In this document: piece by piece, positions 33,246-43,551 of the stretch
How positions within the stretch are numbered: the stretch's first letter is position 1
How the letters are laid out: each line of letters begins with the position of its first letter
From: Isoetes taiwanensis
Taxonomy: Eukaryota; Streptophyta; Lycopodiopsida; Isoetales; Isoetaceae
Direction: 5' to 3'
DNA: 64,000 bases
Assembly: GCA_021234155.1 (NCBI GenBank)
Contig: JAJEKV010000011.1
Location: 17,936,677-18,000,676, forward strand
The notes under the pieces: generated by a model
Databases searched by the model: none
What the model saw: only the letters and a program-made list of their open reading frames with translations
What the model was told of the DNA's origin: nothing
Made by a program: the position numbers and the translations under genes

Positions 33246-33886
33246 TGGCGCGTTGTCCAAGGACACAAATAGTTACAAAACAATAAGGAAACATGTGAAT
33301 CTGAATAAGTGCCAGTACATGTTTGTGCCTGCTTGTGATGGACATCACTGGACCTGTTTTCTGATTGTAAGCCGCGCGTGTCTCGCACAGACATATAAAC
33401 CAGGGATATATCACTTTGATAGCTCGGGCTTGCATGGCAGAAGCAGACATATTGAGAGGTTAGTGCTTGCTTATTGCATTTTGCTGTTGTAGCACAATGA
33501 CAACAAACTTTGAATGCAGGTTCCTGGAATTGCTTAGACACAATAATTTCAGCTTTACAACCTCAGATGTTGTAAAAATTTCCAGAATGCCTCTTCAAAC
33601 CGATGGTCATTCATGTGGCCCTGCCGTATGTTCGTTTACGCACAAATTTGTGAGGGGGTACTTGAAAGGAGTGAATATATTGTTGCCTGATCTAGTAAGT
33701 CAACTCAAATGCAGCAGACAAACCAAACTCTGTTATTGATAAAGTGTGGTTAACTGCAGGTTGTGGACATTTCAGACCAGGATCTAGTTGATGTTAGAGT
33801 GTTCATGCTTGAAATTTTAAGATTAGAAGTAACAAAAGCTGGAACTGAGAGGAACATATGTATTGGGAAGTATGTAGGTGCATGAG
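33246..33886 (+). pseudogene. Ulp1-like (C48) SUMO protease, catalytic C-terminal exons
   Basis: The catalytic triad is complete: His in GHHWTCFLIV, Asp in IYHFDSSG, Cys in MPLQTDGHSCGPAVC, with the oxyanion Gln. Three exons are visible: one ending at HIER near 33,459, one from FLELLRH at about 33,521 to about 33,692 (PDL), and one from VVDISDQDLVDVRVF near 33,760 to the stop near 33,886. Both introns have GT..AG borders. The enzyme would cleave SUMO or a similar modifier in the nucleus. The N-terminal part is missing here; a matching part lies inverted at 26.7-27.06 kb. C48 proteases are known passengers in some plant MULE transposons. Confidence 0.7.
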
Positions 33887-34103
33887 TCACCTCGTACTTT
33901 AAAATCACTGTATATCTTTCTTATGTACATAATTGTTACTGTAACCTCGATTCATTTGAATGAAAATTCATATTAAATTCATCTCACAAACAAAGGAATT
34001 AAGTGTTCAAAACAAGTCAAATCTTCAAAAGAAATCAAGACAAACTCATTCTCACAGCTGAAGCACAAAACTTCAGATGAGTTCTAAAAATTACAGAATG
34101 GTT

Positions 34104-34714
34104 TTACATTTCATCATCATCAGAAAGAACTTCGGGTAAATTCTGTAAAATTTTCTTCTCATCTAAAGGATCCAGCCTATAGACAGTCCTGTTTTGACGT
34201 TTAGTTCGTGGCATGTGAAGCCTGATTGCACAGATCTGTGTTGTGAATACTATGCCTAAGGCGTCTTTACTGCAAAGATTATAGCCGACGGTTGATCTTG
34301 CGCCCTTCTTGTAATACATACCTTCTATGACACTATCACCGGCGAGGTACCATGTTCCATTGAGTTGGAAGTCTTTCTTCACTATCCATTTTGGTTTTGT
34401 GCACATCAGAATCCAAAATTCAGAACCCTCATCATTCCCTTTCGGAGCAACGACAGCAAAATTATCACCAACTCTAAGTGCCTCTGCTAACATCGTGGGA
34501 TTGGAGGAGAACAAGGACCTGCTGGATTTACGGTCCTTAATGTCAGCATGCACATTGGAGGATGGTACAATAACTTGAAGTTTCCAATCATCAACATAGT
34601 GCTTGTTCACACAACTGTCCCACATGTCATCCAAGCAATAGCTGCAGACGCATGAAAGTTCCCTCGTATGCAACTGCAATGAAGATTCAGGATTGAATGC
34701 ATGTACACAATGGA
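34104..34714 (-). pseudogene. Transposase-like gene, C-terminal part (cut by copia)
   Basis: The minus frame (191 codons) begins with a Cys motif, LSCVCSYCLDDMWDSCVN, then YVDDWKLQV, a beta-rich module (NFAVVAPKGNDEGSEFWILM), and ends basic then acidic (NLPEVLSDDDEM). Reading across the copia insertion with one TCTGC removed joins it to the part at 40,202-41,460 in a plausible frame (IHCVHAFNPES). The beta-rich module resembles small chromatin-reader folds, but I cannot name it. The real start lies in the other piece. Confidence 0.55.
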
Positions 34715-34719
34715 TCTGC

Positions 34720-35343
34720 TGTTGGTATTAGAGACAACTTCTACACCCGAATTTCACTATGTATCTATGAGATACAATGATTCCAAATTCTCCTTCAATG
34801 CAATTCAAATGTACAGGGTCAATACAACCAAATTATAATGCAATGGTCATTACACAATGGTCATTAAATAACCATCGAACCAATGTTTTCCGCCAACACT
34901 GTAGCTATGGCACTGCCGAAAATACTGTAGCAATAAGCAACGAACTACAATGCGATTTTCCTTGCCGATTCACAGATCCGATCCCCCTGTATATATAATT
35001 CGTCTTTGTTCAATCCTTTTAATCTGTTGTCCGACGGTTAAGGCTACATGGATTTTTCTCGGTGATCCTGTTCAGCATGTTTCCATATTTAAATGACCTT
35101 TGCCTCCAAATGCTACCACCTCGGTCATATTAAGATAGTAATCTTAATCCTTCACGAACCTAGGTTCATATTAACCATGCAACTATTAAAATGACCTTGC
35201 AACCATCACCAACCTTAATGCAATGTCTAACTGACTGGCATCAATCTACTGGCATCAATACTGAATGCGTGCTCCTCAAGAAGATCCACTTAGTTTAGCA
35301 TTTACCTTAGCTTAACATTATGCAATGACCTTTATCTTTATCA
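34720..35343 (-). repeat. Copia 3' LTR
   Basis: 624 bp, TG..CA bounded. The last three bases also supply the stop of the polyprotein in its C-terminal frame. Confidence 0.93.
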
Positions 35344-37967
35344 TTCCTCCTTCATTGCATAATCTGTCACTTTCAGACTGCTCCTGAACTGTACAAATTT
35401 TCCTTCTGATAATGCTTTTGTAAATATATCTGCTATTTGATCAGCAGTATTACATATACCATTTTGATGTATCCTTTGCATGCCAAATCCCTTATGAAAT
35501 GTATATTCAATTCAATATGCTTAGTCCTTTCATGATCTACTGGATTCTTCACTATAGCTATACAGCTCTGACTATCAGTGAAAATTTCAGTAGAATTATT
35601 TTGTTTGCAGTTCAACTCTTCTAGCAGTCTTCTCAGCCATGTAATCTCCTTTGCAGCTAAAGAAGAGGCAGCATACTCTGCTTTAGCATATGACATAGCA
35701 ATGGCACTTTGTTTTTTGCATCTCCAAGCAACTACTCCTCCAGCCAAAAAAATAGCATACCCTGAAGTTGATTTCCTTGAGCTCAAATCACCACCCCAGT
35801 CAGCATCACTAAAACCATAGAGACAAAGATTATCTGAATCAAATGTTATTCCCATATCTTTTGTACCTTTCAAATATTTTAGAACTCGTTTGCCAGCTTG
35901 CCAATGTTCTCTACTCGGATCATTACACCGTCTGCTCAATATGTTGACAATATATGATATATCAGGTCTGCTGTTGTTTGTCAAGTATAACAAGCATCCT
36001 ATTAGAGCTCTATAAGGCACACTTTGCGTTTCTTCTTTCTCCTTTTCAGACATATGTCTTTCTGCTGTCAGTTTGTGTCCAGGAACTACAGGAGTTTTAA
36101 CTGCATGAGCTTCTTTCATATTGAACCTGTTCAACATGTTCTCTATATGCCTCCTTTGTTTAAGCTTTAGAATTTTCTTCTCCCTGTTTCTTACCACTTC
36201 TATTCCTAAGAACTGCTTTAGTTCTCCCAAATCTGTCATTCTAAATCTTGCATGTAATATGTTTTTGCAAGTACTCAGAATTTTTGTACTATTTGCTACC
36301 ATGATGCAATCATCCACATATAGTGCAATGATGCAATATTCTTCATCTGCTTTATATCTGTACAAGTTCCCATCATTTTGAAGATTTTCAAATCCCTGTT
36401 CTTTAAGATAACCATCCATACATAAAAACCATTCCCTTGGAGCTTGTTTCAAACCGTACACTGCCCTTTTAAGTTTCCAAACTTGATTCTTACCTTGCTC
36501 AAAACCTGGAGCTTGCTTCATGAAAATGTTTTCTTCTAACTTTGCATTTAAGAAGGCTGTCTTAACGTCCATATGGTGCAGCTCCAAATTTAATGCATTA
36601 GCCAATGCCAATAAAATTCTGATGCTAGTGAGTTTCACAATAGGTGAATACGTGTCTTCATAGTCTATTCCTTGCTTTTGTGTGTACCCCTGTGCCACCA
36701 GCCGAGCTTTATACTTCTTAGTTCCATCAGTACCAACTTTGATCTTAAAAATCCATTTGCTTCCTATGACATTTCTGTTTTGTGGAGCTTGAACAATCTC
36801 ATAAGTTTCAGTTTCCTGAAAAGATTTGAGTTCCTCCTTCATGGCTTCTTCCCATTTTCCTTTATCCTTTGACATGAGTGCTTCATCTATATTTCTAGGG
36901 ATCTCTTCATCTTCAATGAGTGCCATAATTTGATCATAATCATGAGCTATATGCTCTATTCTTTTGCTTTTTCCAGAAATATTCCTCCCATATAAAGCAT
37001 TGTCTATGTTTGCTTCTTCAACTAACTTTTGTGCTTGACTTTTCCTTTTCTTTTCTATTGGCCTCTCTTCTCTTGTTTCTTCAATGGTAGGACGATCTGA
37101 ATCTGCTTCCCTTTGCTCATTCTCAAGCTGATTGCTATCTTCATTTTCAGATTCATCATCAGACTCAACATCTATATTTTCAGATTTATTCTTTTCCATT
37201 TCATTTTTCTTTTTTGATTGCTCCTGAATCTCCTTGCTGAATCTATGTTTGTAGAAGATCTCCTCCTTAAATATTACATCTCTACTGACAGTTATTGTCC
37301 TAGATTCAGGAATATAAACCCTGTAGCCCTTGCTTTCTTGATCATAACCAACAAGAAAACCAGCTTGTGCTTTATCATCCAATTTCCTCCTTAGTTCTGC
37401 TGGTATGCGACAGTACACTAGACATCCATAAGCTTTAAAGTAATCATAATTCACATCCATTTTACCTTTAGACCATACAAAATCTGGAATTTCACTTTTG
37501 AGGCTTGAAGTTGGCAGTTTGTTATGAATCAAGACAGCAGCATGTAAAGCTTCATCCCAAAGAAAATTTGGTAATCCACTATTCTTAATCATGGACCTCA
37601 CTGCATCCAACAGAGTCCTGTTTCTTCTTTCAGCCACTCCATTTTGCTGTGGAGTATATCTACAAGTTAACTGTCGTCTTATTCCCCTTGCAATACAAAA
37701 ACTTTTGAATTGAGATGACAAATATTCCCCTCCCCTGTCTGATCTAATACACTTCAATTTGTTGCCTGTTTTCCTTTCCATTTCAGCAACATAATGTTTA
37801 AATGCACTAAGAGCTTGAGATTTTCTCTTCAAACAATAGCATTTGCATTTTCTAGAGAAATCATCAATGAAAGATATGAAATACCTGTTATTGCTTCTGC
37901 TCCTTACATTCAGGGGACCACACAGGTCAGTGTGCACCAATTCCAGTACATCCTTTGCTCTTGTTTT
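35344..37967 (-). pseudogene. Copia pol: integrase core, reverse transcriptase, RNase H
   Basis: An 835-codon frame (37,940-35,433) is open. Integrase shows VHTDLCGPLNVRS, IRSDRGGEYLSS and TPQQNGVAERRNRTLLDAVR. Reverse transcriptase shows KWIFKIKVGTDGTKKYKARL, HHMDVKTAFLNAKL, KQAPGFEQG and ALYVDDCIMVA with the YVDD catalytic pair. RNase H shows GFSDADWGGD, RKSTSGYAIFLAGG and DSQSCIAIVKNP. An in-frame stop at 37,968 separates it from the integrase zinc domain, and a shift near 35,455 moves the last 40 or so codons to another frame that ends inside the LTR. The catalytic core otherwise looks functional. Confidence 0.9.
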
Positions 37968-38300
37968 TTATTTTCTAAAAGGCAACCTGTTTAATTTCCC
38001 AAGCAAGCATCCTTCACACAAGAAATTCTCTGGCTCAACATTATTACTTTGAATCCATCCCTTTTTTGTCAATATTTTAAGATTATTGCAATGAGTATGT
38101 GCCAACCTGTTATGCCATAATCCAAAATCAGAAACATTGAGAGTATTAATCTCATTGCATACAACATTATCCATTTGAAAGAGATTTCCAACTCGTTTTG
38201 CTTCAAACTTCTTTTCATTTCCAAAAAAGATATTACATGCTTTGGAGTCAAAATTGACTCTATAACAAATTCTTGATAAGACCTGGCACACATAAAACAT
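37968..38300 (-). pseudogene. Copia integrase zinc-binding domain
   Basis: The minus frame reads LWHNRLAHTHCNNLKIL, then ENFLCEGCLLGKLNRLPF: the HHCC zinc site that starts retroviral-type integrases. It joins the upstream protease frame by a shift near 38,270, where some residues normally found between protease and integrase are missing. It ends at a single TAA (37,968) in frame with the integrase core. Confidence 0.85.
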
Positions 38301-39132
38301 TCTCTATATCTACTACATTTCCATTTAGGTCGAACAATTGCAGCAGCCCCCTTCCTTCAATAGCTTGAAGAGCTCCATTCCCAACTTGCACATTCTTTGT
38401 AACAGCATTTTCAACCCTTTTAAGTACATCAGTAGATTTGACTACTGATCTTTCAGCTCCACTATCAACTACAAGAGGATTACAAGTTTTATTAGCATTT
38501 TCTCTTCTTTCAAGAATTGCAAATTGAGCACATACCTCATCTTCATCCTCAGAATTGTTCTTTTCTTTGTCATCATGCTCTTTAGTGAAATGGGTACCAG
38601 CTGATCTATTTCCTCCTCTCCCTTTTGGTTTTCCTCCTCTATATGAATTTCCCTTTCCTTTTCCAAAATCCTTAGGTGTAGGACACTTAGCAGTAAGGTG
38701 TCCTCTCCCACCACAGGTGTAGCATCTGAAATCTCCTTTCTCTTCTTTCAACAGTTTAGGACAATTATTTTTAAAATGCCCAGCCTCATGGCAGTAAAAA
38801 CAAGTCTTTTTATCTGTTACAGATTTTCCTTTTCTCCCTGCATACAAGATCTCAGTTGACTCTTCTTCAATCCCTCTTTGAACCTTCTTTTGTTCTATCT
38901 CTGTCCTAATAATGCTTTCAGCTTCATCTCTATTTTTAGCTACATTTCTCACAAACAATCCTAACTGCTCATTTTCTATTACAGCTCTAGCAATGGCAAG
39001 AACTTGGTACCTTTCAGTGAGATCAACTCCTGCACCTCCCAGATCTGCTACAATGTTGTCAAACTTGTTGAAAAAATCAGAAACATCATCACCATCATGC
39101 AGTTTAAGGTTTCTAAGTTCATTGTCAAGCAA
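38260..39132 (-). pseudogene. Copia gag C terminus and aspartic protease
   Basis: The 290-codon frame has a helical capsid-like part, then two CCHC zinc knuckles (CFYCHEAGHFKNNC and CYTCGGRGHLTAKC) that bind element RNA, a Lys/Gly-rich stretch, and the protease site LVVDSGAERSVV. It ends CVPGLIKNLL at a frameshift. The listed start is not an ATG; the frame is open upstream to about 39,200, where it is broken from the gag N terminus. Confidence 0.85.
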
Positions 39133-39235
39133 ATCAATTTGGGAAGAGGTCTTTTCTTCAAAATCACATTTTCTTTGGAGTCTTGTTTCTCAATTTCAAT
39201 CTTATGGTAGGGCTTACCTTTGATGAAATAATTCC

Positions 39236-39526
39236 TTATGCTTCCTTGATCCTTGCATATTCTGTTCTGCCAGCCTTAGCTCCAATAGTTACAGCAGATG
39301 TAACTTCTTTAGTACTCCTTTCTTCACGTGAGTTAGAAGGTCCTGCAACTGACCTAGCCACTGTACTCTCAGCAGTATTAGCTTGAGCCCCATGAGGATC
39401 AATCAAATCCCAAAGTTCATCAACTTCTAGAATATGCTTGACAGCATCTTTCCAGACTTGGAAACCAGGTCCACCTTTGTATACATCAATACTGTTCAAA
39501 AGGCTAGCTCCAAAACGGCTAGACAT
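39236..39526 (-). pseudogene. Copia gag N terminus
   Basis: Ninety-six codons from MSSRFGASLLNSIDV, with the WKDAVKHILEVDELWDLI block typical of plant copia Gag. A stop at 39,236 and a shift nearby cut it off from the rest of gag. The start lies 46 bases beyond the 5' LTR, just past the primer site. Confidence 0.75.
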
Positions 39527-39572
39527 CTTTTCTAGTCTTCACAACCAACAACACCTGAGCTCTGATACCAGA

Positions 39573-40196
39573 TGTTGGTATTAGAGACAACTTCTACACC
39601 CGAATTTCACTATGTATCTATGAGATACAATGATTCCAAATTCTCCTTCAATGCAATTCAAATGTACAGGGTCAATACAACCAAATTATAATGCAATGGT
39701 CATTACACAATGGTCATTAAATAACCATCGAACCAATGTTTTCCGCCAACACTGTAGCTATGGCACTGCCGAAAATACTGTAGCAATAAGCAACGAACTA
39801 CAATGCAATTTTCCTTGCCGATTCACAGATCCGATTCCCCTGTATATATAATTCGTTTTTGTTCAATCCTTTTAATCTGTTGTCCGACGGTTAAGGCTGC
39901 ATGGGTTTTTCTCGGTGATCCTGTTCAACATGTTTCCATATTTAAATGACCTTTGCCTCCAAATGCTACCACCTCGGTCATATTAAAATAGTAATCTTAA
40001 CCCTTCACGAACCTAGGTTCATATTAACCATGCAACTATTAAAATGACCTTGCAACCATCACCAACCTTAATGCAATGTCTAACTGACTGGCATCAATCT
40101 ACTGGCATCAATACTGAATGCGTGCTCCTCAAGAAGATCCACTTAGTTTAGCATTTCCCTTAGCTTAACATTATGCAATGACCTTTATTTTTATCA
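39573..40196 (-). repeat. Copia 5' LTR
   Basis: 624 bp. A TATA candidate (TATATATA) lies near 39,842-39,850 on the minus strand and would drive the element. Confidence 0.93.
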
Positions 40197-40201
40197 TCTG
40201 C

Positions 40202-41460
40202 CTAGTGTCCAAAATCCTTTTTGCACCCCATGCTCTTTCTATCTATATCCTCCACCTTGACTTCCCAAAAGAACCTTTTTATATTTTTCCTCTTAATGGT
40301 TTCAGATGTGTTCATCCACTCGGATCTTCCACAGGTAAACATCTCTTCGGCAACTTCTACCACTTCATGAGCATTACCCAATTTTATGCTGTTGTATTTA
40401 ATTGCAGTTGTCTTAACCATCTCTTTAACTCAGCAGCTTTGCCATCGTGTTCACCTTTCCCGTGGTTAGAACCAAAAAAATTCCACATCATATAGACATC
40501 AGTGTCGTTTGTGTACCTAGCCACAAAGTAAAATGGTCTAGAAGCCTTGAATTGAGATGCTGCACCATCTGAAAACACATAATGTCTCTTTGGCACCCTT
40601 CCTTTCTTCTCCATATATTTGTGGTGCTTCATGAAGGCGGTGTTGCCGCTAACAAAGTATCGTGTTCCTTATCATCGATACATAGTAATGTGTTTCCTTG
40701 ATAATCTCATCGCCATCGAAGTCGTCTTGATATGTTATTTGAACCAAAATGGTAATCGGTTATTGACCCAACAAGATCGATCGCACCTCCTCTTGTTCCT
40801 TGAATGTATAGTTCTCTGCAAAAATCCACTACCGAAAGAGATGCATCTGGCCGGGAGATTCTCCGAAGCTCCTTAAATTCTTTTGCCCGCCATTGCTACC
40901 CCGAAATTATGCGGTGGAAAGATTTTTTAGACACGCTCTTTCGGTTTATCCGAAGCTCCTTGGGTTACGTCTCATTGTCTTGATGAGTCGGGTCTCCTCT
41001 GAGAACTTCGAGACATTGTCTTTTTCATAGTCAATGTACTCCTATTTCACTTTCATTCATTCGCCACTTTCTTCCATGGGACAGGTCTGAAACTTCTTGA
41101 TTCCACACAGCTCACAATCTCCAAGGATGCACACCTTCTTGTGAAACTCATCTAATTCACTCTTTGGACACAATATAGATCTCCACAAGCTTCCTGTACT
41201 TGCAATTTTATGCTGCATTGACCAAGTTCATGTGATCTACAAACATCGCAGGTGCAACTGCAATTCTTCGGATGTTTGGTTCTCATCCCATTGAGTCCAT
41301 CCACTAGCATTTTCATCCTCGTCTTTGAATGCAAGCGGCAACTATTGAAGTCCTTCAATTTCACAACAAACCAGGGTTTTAGCTTCTCAAAAGCTCGAAG
41401 ACGAATCTTAATTTCTGGATGTTGGTCCTTGAACCTCTTGAACAATAGCATCTGCATGAA
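40202..41460 (-). pseudogene. Transposase-like gene with SDG...HGKGEHDG motifs, N-terminal and central part
   Basis: Minus-strand frames give a Cys-rich domain, NCSCTCDVCRSHELGQC near 41,230 and CILGDCELC near 41,120, then HHKYMEKKGRVPKRHYVFSD and GAASQFKASRPFYFVARY near 40,560, and WNFFGSNHGKGEHDGKAAEL near 40,460. A conserved SDG with a later HGKGxxDG occurs in a widespread family of unnamed eukaryotic proteins that I take to be RNase H-like transposases. This is from memory of the pattern and is unconfirmed. Stops near 41,045, 40,660 and 40,380 and shifts show decay. A young copia element cuts the 3' end at 40,196. Confidence 0.55.
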
Positions 41461-41579
41461 ATGAACACTAAACTGTTAGGATGTGTATACCACACCAAAC
41501 CATGCACCATAACATGCCCCACACTCATCATATTCACCAGAACGAGCACCTTAGTGCTGTGTACATTACCACACACCAC

Positions 41580-42345
41580 ACCACACCCCACCACACATCA
41601 CATCATTCACCACACACCATACACCAAATGTGTGGTGGTAGCAAGGGGTTGTAGAACTTTGTGCAGGGTGGTGGAGTGTGGTGGTGGTGGTGGTGTGTTT
41701 GACCTGAAACCAAATGCTATTAGCAATGATGATAACTTGTTCTAATGTTGCAAGGACATATTTAATTGATGCTGGAAAGACTCAATTGAAGGCATACAAT
41801 TGAGTGGTGGTGGTGGAGTGTGGTGGAGTGTGGTGGTATGATGTGGTGTGGTGGAGTGTGGTGGTGGGGTGTGGTGGTGGTGGTGGTAGTGTGTGGTGTG
41901 GTTGTGGTGGAGTGTGGTGGTGGTGGTGTGGTGTGGTGTTGTGGATTGTGGTGTGATGTGGTGTGGTGGAGTGTGGTGGTGGTGGTGGAGTGTAGTGGAG
42001 GGGTGTGGTGTGGTACATGGTGAGTGTGGTGGTGGTGGAGTGTGGTGGAGGGGTGTGGTGTGGGATATGATGGAGTGTGGTGGAGTGTGGTGGTAATGGA
42101 CAATGTGGTGCATGTGGTGGTAATATGGTGGTCGCAAAGATGTGGTGGTAGTCTATGGTGGTGGGATAGATGATGGGGTGTGGTGGGGTGAGGGGGGAGA
42201 ATAAATAAAATTGAATCCCACATGACACCATAGACATAACGCACCCCACCCCACACCACACCACACCACACCACACCACACCACACCACACCACATCACA
42301 CCATCACGACACCACACCACACATCACATCACATCACTTTTATCC
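41580..42345. repeat. GTG-rich microsatellite block, second array
   Basis: An imperfect GTGGTG/GGAGTGTGGTG array much like that at 28.5-28.9 kb, ending in a (CACAC)-rich run near 42,240-42,330. It lies upstream (minus sense) of the transposase-like exons, probably in an intron. The His/Pro/Thr-rich frames are artefacts. Confidence 0.9.
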
Positions 42346-42489
42346 TATTTCGTCTGACATAAAAAATCTGCCTAGGCTAGCCTGCTCTCATAACATTTCT
42401 GAAATTCGTACACCCTGATAATAATTACATTCGTCTTCTAATCATTAGAAAAGGATCTGGGTCCTAAATCCTGTTCCTGCGTCTGATTT

Positions 42490-42914
42490 TTGGCGTTTCA
42501 TTCTCAAACGAACAAGTTCATTCTGGCAATGGTAGGGATGTTCAGAGCTCAATACGGGTACGGCCTACCCCAGGTGAGCGAGGAGGCCCTTTGGCATATG
42601 TTAACCAGGGCTCGTGACCAATCTCTGAAGGTGGATATGCCTAAATCCACCTTCTTTGCTAAATTCGAAGCCACCCTAAACCTATACAGCAGACTGGATG
42701 CTGGGCCTTCAATGGCTATTTTTGGAGTCGGATTGACAGGAAGTGAGCTCCGAGATAAGGTCCATGACCTTATGTTACATGCTGCTGCAAAGACAGTCAG
42801 TGCATTTGTTATTAGTCACTTGCTCGCTCTGAGTCAGCAATAGCGGGAATTACTGGCACGGTTGCGTTCTTACCACCAGGGGATGCAGGAAGCACTGGCA
42901 AACCTGATCCTGTT
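42490..42914 (+). pseudogene. Unrecognised helical protein fragment cut by gypsy LTR
   Basis: The frame reads FRAQYGYGLPQVSEEALWHM and continues for about 140 codons with one in-frame TAG at 42,841. The first ATG is at 42,529. It is mostly helical, has no motif I know and stops being sensible at 42,915, where the gypsy 5' LTR begins. It was probably a coding exon before the gypsy insertion. No continuation was found beyond the 3' LTR remnant. Confidence 0.35.
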
Positions 42915-43319
42915 TGTTAGTCCTGTACGTCCTGGTACAGGATTATTCATGCACACCACGGACCAGGTTAAGAACAAGGATCCACAGTCAGGTGCAGGTC
43001 AGTCGTCAAAAGCCCAGCAGAAGACCAAGCAGCAGACCAAGCAGCAGGCCACGCCCGCGCCAAAGAAGAGGCATAGAACAGACAAGTGACGTCAGCGTCA
43101 GCGTCAGCGTGATTTCAGGCATTTCAAGAGGCACCGCCAGCATTCGTGCAAATCAGGCCTTCTTCCAGGAGTCGGCACCGAGATCTGACAAAATATCTAT
43201 ATTGGGCCGGAGGCCATTGTACTATATATATGAGTAGAGCTAGCACTCGAGTTCTTAGATGAGTTTTTGGTCTTGTCTCCATTCAGTTTCTCTCTATTGC
43301 GAGAGCTCATGTATCATCA
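42915..43319 (+). repeat. Gypsy 5' LTR
   Basis: It starts TGTTAG like the 3' copy and ends CA before the primer site. A TATA box (TATATATA, 43,223-43,231) would place transcription start near 43,255. Confidence 0.65.
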
Positions 43320-43551
43320 TTGATATCAAAGAGTTTTGTTCTCACCATTGTGTTCTCATTGTCATCTTTTGTTCTCTCTCTTTTTCCTTTTCCTTTGTTT
43401 CTTTTGCAAATCCCGCGTGACACAGCTACCGGATTCTCCTGTTTGATCCAAGGGTCCTCACAGAGGGCTGTCTTGCAGGAGTTCCCGAACCCAGACCCCA
43501 AACACTATCGCCACTGCCGGGTCTGATCTTTCTTCCTCTCTTCTCTCCACC

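Larger units (their letters stand above)
34720..40196 (-). mobile_element. Ty1/copia retrotransposon with both LTRs and TSD
   Basis: The 5,477-bp element has 624-bp LTRs of equal length, a perfect 5-bp target duplication TCTGC (34,715-34,719 and 40,197-40,201), an initiator-Met primer site TGGTATCAGAGC (39,559-39,570, minus strand) two bases from the 5' LTR, and a polypurine tract (AATGAAGGAGGAA) before the 3' LTR. Gag, protease, integrase, reverse transcriptase and RNase H follow in copia order. I count about 10 differences between the LTRs, nine of them transitions, so insertion is fairly recent. Frame lesions in gag and around integrase make this copy non-autonomous. It interrupts a transposase-like gene. 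Confidence 0.95.

Noticed and set aside
41742-42294. 175-, 170- and 131-codon His/Thr/Pro-rich frames
   Set aside because: Same artefact in the second GTG array.
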